Shown: piece after piece, positions 17,860 through 26,700 of the stretch
How the letters are laid out: every line of letters starts with the position of its first letter
How positions within the stretch are numbered: the first letter of the stretch is position 1
Source: Blautia liquoris
GTDB lineage: Bacteria; Bacillota; Clostridia; Lachnospirales; Lachnospiraceae
Assembly (NCBI RefSeq): GCF_015159595.1
Contig: NZ_CP063304.1
Span: 868,001 to 932,000 of the forward strand
Direction: 5' to 3'
DNA length: 64,000 bases
Position numbers and translations under genes: made by a program
Notes under the pieces: model-generated
Databases searched by the model: none
Seen by the model: the letters and a program-made list of their open reading frames with translations, nothing else
Told to the model about the DNA's origin: nothing

Positions 17860-18993
17860 ATGAAATTCGTATTAATTCCGGATTCCTTTAAGGGAACACT
17901 AAGTTCAACTCAGATTTGTGAGATTGTCACCGGAAGGATTGAGAAACATTTTCCCGGAAGTGAAATTGTTTCGATTCCCGTTGCGGATGGCGGTGAAGGC
18001 TCAGTGGATGCATTCATTACAGCTGTCGGCGGAGAAAAGATTTCCAAGAAAGTTAAAAATCCTTATTTTGAAGATATGGATTCCTATTACGGGCTGATCG
18101 AGAACGGACAGACAGCTGTGATTGAGATGGCCTCATGTGCGGGTCTTCCTCTGGTTGAGGGAAGAGAAGATCCCAGTCGTACGACTACCTATGGTGTCGG
18201 ACAGTTAATGATGGCGGCAGCCAGGCGGGGAGTTAAAAAAATAATTGTAGGTCTCGGGGGTTCCAGTACCAACGATGGTGCCTGCGGTGCTGCTGCCGCC
18301 TGCGGGGCGAAGTTTTTTGACGCAGATCAAAGAGAGTTTGTGCCGGTTGGAGGAACTCTGTCTGATATTAAGAGCATAGACCTTTCCGGAATGAATCAGG
18401 CTCTTAAAAATGTAGAGATTGTTGCGATGTGTGACATTGACAATCCGATGTATGGCCCCGCGGGTGCGGCTTATATTTTTGGCCCTCAGAAAGGTGCCGA
18501 TGAAAAGATGGTGTCCGAACTGGATCAGGGACTCGTAAATCTTGCCGGGGTAATAGAGAAAACAATAGGGAAGGATATCAGCCAGTTTCCGGGATCAGGG
18601 GCAGCAGGAGCCATGGGTGCGGGAATGATTGCATTTTGGAGTGCCGAACTGCAGATGGGAATTCAGACTGTCCTGGATACGGTTAATTTTGACGACTTGA
18701 TTTTAGATGTCGATTATATCATTACGGGTGAAGGTAAATTGGATTCACAGAGCCTAAGAGGAAAAGTTGTGATTGGAATCGCCGGAAGGGCTAAGAAACA
18801 AAAGAAACATGTAATTGCAGTCGTAGGCGGAGCAGATGACAATGAAATCAGGGAAGTCTATGATATGGGAGTTACAGCTGTTTTTCCGATTAACCGGCTG
18901 CCTCAGGATTTTTCGGTCAGCAGAAAATACAGCAAAGAGAATCTTGCATATACAGCCGACAATATATTAAGACTGATAAAATCAAAGATGTGA
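17860..18993 (+). CDS. Glycerate kinase, GlxK/GarK family
   Basis: 377 residues, normal length. It opens with FVLIPDSFKGTLSS and contains PVADGGEGSVDAF, GLGGSSTNDGACGAAAACGAKFFD and DYIITGEGKLDSQSLRGKV, the conserved blocks of family-1 glycerate kinases. Members make 2-phosphoglycerate (or 3-phosphoglycerate in some) from D-glycerate and ATP in the cytoplasm. It lies 19 bp after larA and 25 bp before the permease start, so all three form one transcript. It feeds the end of a hydroxy-acid route into glycolysis. Confidence 0.92.
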   Translation: MKFVLIPDSFKGTLSSTQICEIVTGRIEKHFPGSEIVSIPVADGGEGSVDAFITAVGGEKISKKVKNPYFEDMDSYYGLIENGQTAVIEMASCAGLPLVEGREDPSRTTTYGVGQLMMAAARRGVKKIIVGLGGSSTNDGACGAAAACGAKFFDADQREFVPVGGTLSDIKSIDLSGMNQALKNVEIVAMCDIDNPMYGPAGAAYIFGPQKGADEKMVSELDQGLVNLAGVIEKTIGKDISQFPGSGAAGAMGAGMIAFWSAELQMGIQTVLDTVNFDDLILDVDYIITGEGKLDSQSLRGKVVIGIAGRAKKQKKHVIAVVGGADDNEIREVYDMGVTAVFPINRLPQDFSVSRKYSKENLAYTADNILRLIKSKM

Positions 18994-19018
18994 TAATACA
19001 CAAGGAGGAAATTTGCTT

Positions 19019-19975
19019 ATGAAGATTCTACAGACGATAAAGAAGATCCCCGGAGGGCTGATGATCGTACCTCTGCTTCTGGGAGCGATTATCAATACCA
19101 TTTCCGGTGGAAAAATCTGGGGGATGTTTGATGGAACCTTTACTACTTACTTATGGAAAGATGGCGCTATGCCCATTCTGGCTGCATTTATATTCTGTAA
19201 TGCCACATCCATTAATTTTAAAAGTGCCGGTGTCACGATCTATAAAGGGGTTGTAATCACAGCTGTAAAAGTCGGACTCGGTATCTTAGTCGGGCTGCTA
19301 TGTGGAAAAATATTTGGAGATAAGGGCTTTCTTGGTCTTTCCACTCTGGCAATTGTTGCGGCTATAGCGAATTCCAATGGAGGCTTATATGCCGCACTGG
19401 CAGGTGAATACGGGGATGCGACAGATGTAGGTGCTGTATCAATCCTGTCTATTAATGATGGCCCGTTCTTCACGATGGTTGCTCTGGGAGCTGCCGGTAT
19501 CGCGAAAATCCCAGTAACGATGCTTCTGGGATGTATTATTCCTGTGATCTTGGGATGTATACTGGGGAATCTGGATGATGATATCCGCAAATTCTGTGAG
19601 CCCGGGGCATCCATGTTGATTCCATTCTTTGCTTTCCCTCTGGGGGCAGGACTAAATATCATGAATCTGTTAAAGGCAGGGGCTCCCGGAATTATTTTAG
19701 GAGTGGCCAGTACGCTGATTACGGGACTTGGTGGTTACCTTGTGTATAAGCTTTTGAGGATGGATCATCCCGAAGTTGCTGCAGGTATCGGTACTACAGC
19801 GGGAAATGCAGCAGCCACACCTGCGGCGGTGGCAGCAGTAGATGGGTCTCTTTTGGTTGTCGCGGAAGCGGCGACCGCACAGATTACAGCGGCTATTATT
19901 GTGACAGCGATTCTCTGTCCGCTAATGGTTTCATGGCTTCATAAGGTAGAAGAAAAGAAACGTGTGAAAGCTTAA
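19019..19975 (+). CDS. kdgT: 2-keto-3-deoxygluconate permease family transporter
   Basis: 318 residues from ATG 19019 (AAGGAGGAA 9 bp upstream); a TTG two codons earlier is less likely. About ten hydrophobic segments run through the protein. Conserved blocks are FIFCNATSINFKSAG, AIANSNGGLYAALAGEYGD and TTAGNAAATPAAVAAVDGS, the KdgT family hallmark. Characterised relatives import 2-keto-3-deoxygluconate, the intermediate of pectin breakdown, by proton symport. Here the operon partners suggest the true substrate may be glycerate or another sugar acid. A terminator follows 40 bp after the stop. Confidence 0.85.
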   Translation: MKILQTIKKIPGGLMIVPLLLGAIINTISGGKIWGMFDGTFTTYLWKDGAMPILAAFIFCNATSINFKSAGVTIYKGVVITAVKVGLGILVGLLCGKIFGDKGFLGLSTLAIVAAIANSNGGLYAALAGEYGDATDVGAVSILSINDGPFFTMVALGAAGIAKIPVTMLLGCIIPVILGCILGNLDDDIRKFCEPGASMLIPFFAFPLGAGLNIMNLLKAGAPGIILGVASTLITGLGGYLVYKLLRMDHPEVAAGIGTTAGNAAATPAAVAAVDGSLLVVAEAATAQITAAIIVTAILCPLMVSWLHKVEEKKRVKA

Positions 19976-20015
19976 AATAAATTATTACGGTCAAAATGCA
20001 GCCGCAAAGTTAAAT

Positions 20016-20064
20016 AAAGCCAGAATGGCAGTCAGATTAATAGACTGCTGTTCTGGCTTTATTT
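20016..20064 (+). terminator. Terminator of the larA-glycerate kinase-kdgT operon
   Basis: An 18-bp stem (20016-20033 with 20043-20060, two G-U pairs) around a 9-nt loop, followed by ATTTGTT. The rest of 20065-20365 shows no recognisable gene or site other than the promoter space for the Wadjet operon. Confidence 0.8.
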
Positions 20065-20365
20065 GTTCTTAATTGGAGGTTTAGAATAAATTAGTATTAG
20101 TGAATAATATTGATGAAATTTTTTAAGAGCTTTTACTGTCCGATAAGAAACAGGAAGGTTTTGGTTTACTATCTTCTTGGAATCATCTATAATAAGTTTA
20201 TCACACAATACACGGATTTCCCCCATAAGTTGCTGTTGCAAGAAAGAGGAGAGAGAATTGCCAATTATCAGATAGTGTCGTAAAACCCCTTGCTTTGCAA
20301 ATAGACTGAGTCAGAATAAGCTGACATACGACAACTGGTGACGTAGAAGGAATTGATGATAGATT

Positions 20366-21376
20366 ATGAAACGAATAACACTTGAACATCTGCTGAAGCA
20401 TCAGAAGCACAAAACCTATCCTGAACAGTATGATTATATCATGTCCCTTTTGGAAAATGCTAAGATAAAACCGCTGAAGGCTTCAGGAACCAATGGAAAA
20501 AAACCTGCCCTCTATCGTGAATACTGGATTTTAGAGAAGAAGAAGGATTACAGCGCACTGGAAGATGAGTTGAAATTCAAACTTCTTCCCATGATTTCTG
20601 TGGATTATTATCTTTCTCATCAGGATGTCTATGAGAAAGACAGGCAATGGGTGCTGATGCTCAATGATTATCTGAAAGACAGTTCAAAGCTGCTGGATGT
20701 TCAGGAGTCAGAGAATGAAAGAAGCTTTGAGATCTGGGGTCATGAGAAGTTCTTGACACGTGGCTGCGGGAAACATATCTTACAGAGATGTGGTATTGAC
20801 CTGAAATTGTTGAATGTTTACGGTACGACGGAGCCTCTGGCTTACTATTCGCATACCAGGAATACTCCTCAGAACCTGTTGATTCTGGAGAATAAAGATC
20901 CATATTACAGCATGCGGAGGCATCTGCTTGCGGGAAAGGATACCATACTTGGCGCCAGAATTGACACTCTGATCTATGGGGCGGGGAAAGGAGTTCTCCG
21001 CTCTTTTCGAGATTTTGATCTATGCGTAGAGCCTTATATGAAAGACAGCAGGAATATGATGCTTTATTTCGGAGATCTGGATTATGAAGGGATTGGAATC
21101 TATGAGAATCTTGCGGAGATGTTTCAGGAGAGATGGGGGATCCGGCCTTTTATACCTGCTTATTTGGCAATGATGCAGAAGGCGAAGACAGCAGCGAATT
21201 CTGGGGATGAGAAACAGATGCTGACGTGTCTGCCGGATACAAAAGAAAGACAGAACCGGAATATCAGGGATCTGTTCTTCTCGTATTTTGGAGAAGCAGA
21301 TGTCAAAAAGATGAAGAAAATCCTGGAGCTTGGGAAGTATATTCCCCAGGAAATATTGAATATTACAGATTTCTAA
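20366..21376 (+). CDS. jetD: Wadjet nuclease subunit JetD (DUF2220, TOPRIM)
   Basis: 336 residues. The C-terminal half holds a TOPRIM-like core with GDLDYEG at 236-242 (acidic metal-binding residues, as in topoisomerase VI A subunits) and an upstream YGAGKGVLRSF segment; this is the DUF2220 nuclease of Wadjet. The N-terminal part (to about 170) is the DUF3322-like arm. In Wadjet, JetD cleaves DNA after the JetABC complex has extruded a loop and found a small closed circle. It is first in the operon here; jetA starts 15 bp after its stop. Recognition rests on the motif plus the three neighbours. Confidence 0.9.
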   Translation: MKRITLEHLLKHQKHKTYPEQYDYIMSLLENAKIKPLKASGTNGKKPALYREYWILEKKKDYSALEDELKFKLLPMISVDYYLSHQDVYEKDRQWVLMLNDYLKDSSKLLDVQESENERSFEIWGHEKFLTRGCGKHILQRCGIDLKLLNVYGTTEPLAYYSHTRNTPQNLLILENKDPYYSMRRHLLAGKDTILGARIDTLIYGAGKGVLRSFRDFDLCVEPYMKDSRNMMLYFGDLDYEGIGIYENLAEMFQERWGIRPFIPAYLAMMQKAKTAANSGDEKQMLTCLPDTKERQNRNIRDLFFSYFGEADVKKMKKILELGKYIPQEILNITDF

Positions 21377-21391
21377 AGAGGACAGAAGACT

Positions 21392-23023
21392 ATGCAGCAT
21401 GAATTTTTAAAGCATTTTCCCAAACGGATGAAGAACGTAGGCTTGTATGCGGTGTTGATTCAGAACAGTATCCAAAAGACCACGTGGAGGCAGTATGGAT
21501 ATATGACATCGGATGAACAGTTGAATCTGATCTTTGCGGTGATGCTTTATATTATGGAACAATCACTTCGGGAAGATAATTGCACGATGGATGATATCGG
21601 TGCCTATATTGACACAATTAATGTCCAGTACTGGCATAAGGGCATGAACTATGAGGACTGCCGGCAGCTGGGCGATTTTATCGTCAATGTCATCCTGTCT
21701 AATGATGGCCGAATCATGCAGTTTGATGGTTTCAACTTTGAAGAGAATACCTATCAGACGATGAACATCAGCTATGTAGCGAATAAGATTGTCTATGTAG
21801 ATCTGGAAGTGAAACGAACCTCATATTATCTGACTGATGACGGTTATAATCTTCTTCTCGGGACTCTGGAAATTGAGAATAACATGAAATTGACGATTCA
21901 TGAGATGATCTTTCAGATGCATCTCGAGAAGCAGAGCTACGACAAGGCGGTAGATGAAATAAAAAATGTTTTCAATTTGCTGCGGATTCAGCTGCAGAAG
22001 ATTCAGGAGGCAATGAGTAAGATCCGGAGAAATGCACTGAATTACTCGGTTCGTGATTACGAAGATGTGTTAAATGAGAATCTCGAGACAATCGGGGACA
22101 CCCAGGAGAAGTTCCAGAATTACCGGGAACTGGTGAGAAACCGGGCAAGAGAACTTGAGAATGAAAACATCAATGTCAGGCGCCTTGGCAAGAAAGACGA
22201 GGAGAATCTCAACAACCTCCGTGTGATAGAAAGCTACCTGAACCGGGCAATCGATGAGCACCAGAAGATACTCAACAATCATTTTGATCTGAAAGCACTG
22301 TACACGAAAGAACTGGAAGATCTGACACAGATGTCACTCATCCGGCGGTTTCCGATGCGGAGGGAGCTGTATGACAAAGTTCTGGAACAGCCGGAAGCAT
22401 TGGAACGGATCGATCTCTTCCTGCGCCCGCTGTTCAACAAAGATCCCGGGAAGGTGTATAATCTGAATAAAGCATTCCAATATCAGAAGCCGGCCAGAAA
22501 ACATACAGAAGAAGACACGCAGGAAGACCTGGATTTTGATGAAGAGGCGTGGCAGAAAGAGCAGGAAAAAAAGCTGGATGAAAAACTGAAAAAGTATGAG
22601 AACAGCCTTTCCTTCCTGTTAGAAAAAGCATGTGTAACCGGTGAAGTTTCACTGTCTAAGATCTGTGATCAGATATCGGAGAACCCGGCCGGGCAAGACA
22701 GACTGATTCCCAATGTAGAGATCTTCAAGGAGATCATGGTGGAAATGATCAAGAACGATGTGATTGATATAGATGCCTTAGAGCGGGAGAGAAGAGAGAA
22801 TCTCCAGGACAGAAAAAAAGAGTTTCAGCTCAACAGTATGCTGCTGAAACTGATCCTGGATGAGCCGCGAAAGAAGATCACCCTGCCGGATGGAAGTGCA
22901 GTTCGCCGGATTGTGACGTCCAAAACCTTGGATAACAGCTATGTTACATTTTCCGATGTATTAAGTGAAAACGGTGAGAGAAAAGCAATTCGCTGCTCGG
23001 ATGTGATCATCCGGGTGATGTAG
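21392..23023 (+). CDS. jetA: Wadjet kleisin-like subunit JetA
   Basis: 543 residues, mostly helical with long charged coiled-coil stretches (about 190-330), a KPARKHTEEDTQEDLDFDEE linker near 370, and winged-helix-like ends. This fits the JetA family of type II Wadjet (probably DUF5716), the kleisin that bridges the JetC heads. No enzymatic motif is visible, as expected. The jetB gene follows 14 bp downstream. Identification comes mainly from operon position, size and coiled-coil character together with a clear JetC and JetD. Confidence 0.85.
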   Translation: MQHEFLKHFPKRMKNVGLYAVLIQNSIQKTTWRQYGYMTSDEQLNLIFAVMLYIMEQSLREDNCTMDDIGAYIDTINVQYWHKGMNYEDCRQLGDFIVNVILSNDGRIMQFDGFNFEENTYQTMNISYVANKIVYVDLEVKRTSYYLTDDGYNLLLGTLEIENNMKLTIHEMIFQMHLEKQSYDKAVDEIKNVFNLLRIQLQKIQEAMSKIRRNALNYSVRDYEDVLNENLETIGDTQEKFQNYRELVRNRARELENENINVRRLGKKDEENLNNLRVIESYLNRAIDEHQKILNNHFDLKALYTKELEDLTQMSLIRRFPMRRELYDKVLEQPEALERIDLFLRPLFNKDPGKVYNLNKAFQYQKPARKHTEEDTQEDLDFDEEAWQKEQEKKLDEKLKKYENSLSFLLEKACVTGEVSLSKICDQISENPAGQDRLIPNVEIFKEIMVEMIKNDVIDIDALERERRENLQDRKKEFQLNSMLLKLILDEPRKKITLPDGSAVRRIVTSKTLDNSYVTFSDVLSENGERKAIRCSDVIIRVM

Positions 23024-23037
23024 AAGGGATTTTTAAA

Positions 23038-23754
23038 ATGGCATACGAAATAGATGAAATCAAGACGAGCCAGGAGATCTTTTATTATCTGTTGGAACAT
23101 CATGAACTGCGAGAGGAGGACGAGAATCTTCTATATAAGGCCTATACGGAAGAAGAACCGGTACAGAATCTGGTGAAATCACAGGGAAAAGCGGCCCTTT
23201 CCAGTATTGAACGTTATGGTAATGTGATCTACCTGATTCCTCACGAAGATAACAATATTCTTGGCTTCTCAAAGGCACAGCTGAAGGCGGTTCTGTGTAA
23301 GTCGAATGCGACTGACAAAGATTATTATCTCTCCCAGTTTGTGATTCTTACCCTTCTCGTGGAATTCTTTGACGGGCAGGGAAGCAGCAGTAAGACGAGA
23401 GAATATATCCGTGTGGGAGAATTACAAAACTGTATCTCTACACGGTTAAAAGAAGGAACAGAAAACCTGGGAGAAGAAGGAGAAGAGCGAGAGAATATTG
23501 CGTTTTCCGATATGCTTGAAGCCTATGAGGCACTGCGATCCGATGAGAGAGGATCCCGTGCCCGGACAACGAAGGAGGGGTTCCTTCATTATATCCTGAT
23601 TTTTCTGCAGAAACAGGGACTGATCGAATACGTGGAGCAGGATGAGATGATCAAGACAACCAAGAAACTCGATAACTTTATGGACTGGAATCTGTTGAAT
23701 CAAAACAATTACCAGAGAGTTATGCAGGTACTGGGGGTGGCAGAAGATGAGTAA
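23038..23754 (+). CDS. jetB: Wadjet KITE-like subunit JetB
   Basis: 238 residues, acidic and helical, starting MAYEIDEIKTSQEIFYYLLEH. Size and position match JetB, the winged-helix (MukE/KITE-like) partner of the kleisin; the type II form is probably DUF6063. Its 3' end overlaps jetC by 8 bp, which couples their translation. No catalytic motif is present. Confidence 0.82.
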   Translation: MAYEIDEIKTSQEIFYYLLEHHELREEDENLLYKAYTEEEPVQNLVKSQGKAALSSIERYGNVIYLIPHEDNNILGFSKAQLKAVLCKSNATDKDYYLSQFVILTLLVEFFDGQGSSSKTREYIRVGELQNCISTRLKEGTENLGEEGEERENIAFSDMLEAYEALRSDERGSRARTTKEGFLHYILIFLQKQGLIEYVEQDEMIKTTKKLDNFMDWNLLNQNNYQRVMQVLGVAEDE

Positions 23755-26700
23755 GATCAACGGCTTTCGCATGATCAATGTCAATTACAACAACAATGCA
23801 ATCCGGATCAGCGATGAGGCCTTTCATCTGAATGGGGAGAGTACGCTCGCCTCTCTTCGAAATGGCGGCGGGAAATCAGTACTGGTGCAGATGCTGATGG
23901 CACCATTTGTACATAAGAGATATCGCGACGCGAAGGACCGTCCGTTTGACAGTTATTTTACGACGAACAAGCCTTCCTTTATTCTGGTGGAGTGGGTTCT
24001 GGATCAAGGAGCCGGCTATGTGCTCACCGGGATGATGGTAAGGCGTACCCAGGATGTTGAGAACACGAATGGCAGTAATCTGGAGATGATCAATATCATC
24101 AGTGAATATCAGCAGCCCTGTATGCAGGATATGCATCATCTTCCTGTCGTAGAAAAAGGGAAGAAGACGATGGTACTCAAGAACTTTATGGCTTGCAGGC
24201 AGTTGTTTGAATCTTATAAGAAAGACAGCTCCGTAAACTTCTTCTATTATGATATGAACAATTCCGCGCAGTCGAGGCAGTACTTTGATAAACTAAAGGA
24301 ATACCAGATCGACAATAAGGAATGGGAGACCATCATACGGAAGATTAATCTGGAAGAATCCGGTCTTTCCAACCTCTTTGCCGACTGCAAAGACGAACGC
24401 GGCCTCGTGGACAAGTGGTTCCTGGACGCGATCGAGAGTAAGCTCAATAAAGATAAGAACCGAATGCAGGAATTTCAGAAAATCGTAGAAAAGTATGTCG
24501 GGCAATATAAAGATAATCAGAGCAAGATAAAACGCAGAGACACCATTCGTGCGTTTAAGGAAGAATCCGGACAGATAACAGAGAAGGCCCAGCTCTGCCA
24601 GAAGACCGGAGATAAGAAGAGACACCAGGAAAACAAGATTGCTCATTTTATAGAGAAGCTATCCGAACTCCGGGAAGAAACCAGTGGCAGTTATCAGGAG
24701 TCCCTGCGGCAGAGCGAAGAGGTAGAGCAGGCGATCTCCCATGTCCAATACGAAAAGCTTTCCAGTGAGGTTCATCAGCTGGAAGATGACCAGAGTTTTC
24801 ACGTCAGCAATCGTCTGATGATCGAGATGGAGCAGGAAGAGCTCGAACAAGAGGTAGAAAAGACAGAAAGATATCTTCATCTTCTCCTGTGTGCGAAACA
24901 ACAGGAATTGACGAAAGAGGAAGAACGCGATCTTCTGCTGCTTCGGCAGAAACTGGAAGTTTCCCGGCAGAAGGATGAGGACCTGAAACCGGAGAGAAAC
25001 CGTCTTGGGTATCAGTTGAAATGTTATTATGAACGTGCGCTGGACGAAAACAAGGAGCAGGGAAAAGACAAGAAAGAACTTCATCGTCAGGTAATGGAGC
25101 GTATCGGTACAGAGAAAGAAAAGATATCGAAATTAGAAGAAGAGATCCGTCAGAAGATGGCCAAAGAGGGGTCACTTCAGAGCAAAGTGGAGTCCTATAG
25201 CACTCAGGAGGATCGCTACAACAACAGTTACGGGGAAAGTCTTACCCGCAATATTCTCGGCACCTATGAACCGGGAACGATGGAGATACGAAAAAAATCA
25301 TATCAAAAAGAGCTGGATGAGGAGACCCGGCGGCGCCTGCAGATGAAAAAGCAGATTGAGGGTTCAAAGAATGACCAGAGAAGTCTGGAACGGTCTCTGT
25401 CGGATCTTGAGAGAGAAAAGATTCAAAAGCAGCTCAAGAAAGAGCAGCAGGAAAAACAAAAAGACAAGTATGACCGGGAACTTGAAAAACGTAAGGTTAT
25501 CATGACTTATCTGGAGATGGATGAAAACTCTCTTTTTGATACCGTTAGGATTCTTAAGACTTCTGAGAGAAAACTAATGGAGATTGCGGCATTGCGGAGG
25601 AACCTGGAAAAAGAGGAAGACACCCTCCAAAAAGAGTATCAGAGTCTAACACAGGGGAAGGTCCTCGAGCTTCCAAAAGAATTCGAGACGGAACTTCACA
25701 AGATGGACATCCATGTCGTCTATGGCATGGAATGGCTGAAGAAAAACGGATACACAGAAAAAGAGAACCGGAAGCTGGTAGAAAGTCATCCCTTTCTTCC
25801 ATATGCCCTGATTCTTTCCCAAAGGGAGATGGAAAAGCTGTCCGGGAATCCGAAGACTGTCTTCACTTCCTTCCCGATTCCGATCATGGTGCGAGAGGAT
25901 CTGGAAGAAAAGTCAGGGCAAATGCAGTCCGGAATTGTGGAATATCCGGATGTCAGTTTCTATGTACTGTTCAATGAAAATCTACTGAATGAGAAAAAAC
26001 TCCGTGTTCTGGTGCAAGAGAAGGAGCAGCAGATCCAGAGAAAGAAAGAAGCGGCAGCGATCCGACAGTCGGAGTATGAAGAATACTTTGAACGCCGCGA
26101 GAGTATCAAAAACCAGGAAGTGACGAAAGAAAAACTCGAGAAAAATAAAGAGGCGGTCGGGGAACTTGGCATGCAGCTGAAACAACTGGATGAGAAAGCC
26201 AAAAAGACATCATCAGAACTAGCAGAACTGAAAACAGAACGTGACCGCCTGGAAAAGGAGATCCAGAAGTCAGAGCAGAGGATCTTTCATCAGAAGCGGC
26301 GGATGGAAGACTATATACAGCTATGTGAAGCCTATCAAATCTATGAACAGAATCGACAGGCACTGGAGAGATGCAGCAGTGACATTTCAGAAAAGAAAGA
26401 AAATCAAAGATCCTCCAGGGGTCAGCTTGACCGCCAGACAGAACGTCAGAGAGATCTGGAGACAAAAATTGACCAGCTGGAGAGAGAAGCACATGATCTG
26501 AGTGACAAATTCCAGATATATGCGCGATATTCCAGGGTGGAAGCGGATCTGTCAGGGCAGGATTTCGCTGAAATGGAGGCACGCTATGGTGCCATCACTT
26601 CCAGTATGTCACAGGAACTTCAGGATCTGGAAGCACAGGAGCAGAAAGCGTCCCGGCGTTATGAAGAGGCGCTGGATGAGCTGACTCATCTGAGTGGGAA

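Noticed and set aside
20059-20241. Minus-strand 60-codon frame between kdgT and jetD
   Set aside because: It overlaps the kdgT terminator T-side, has no clear ribosome site and no recognised family; kept only as a possible remnant.
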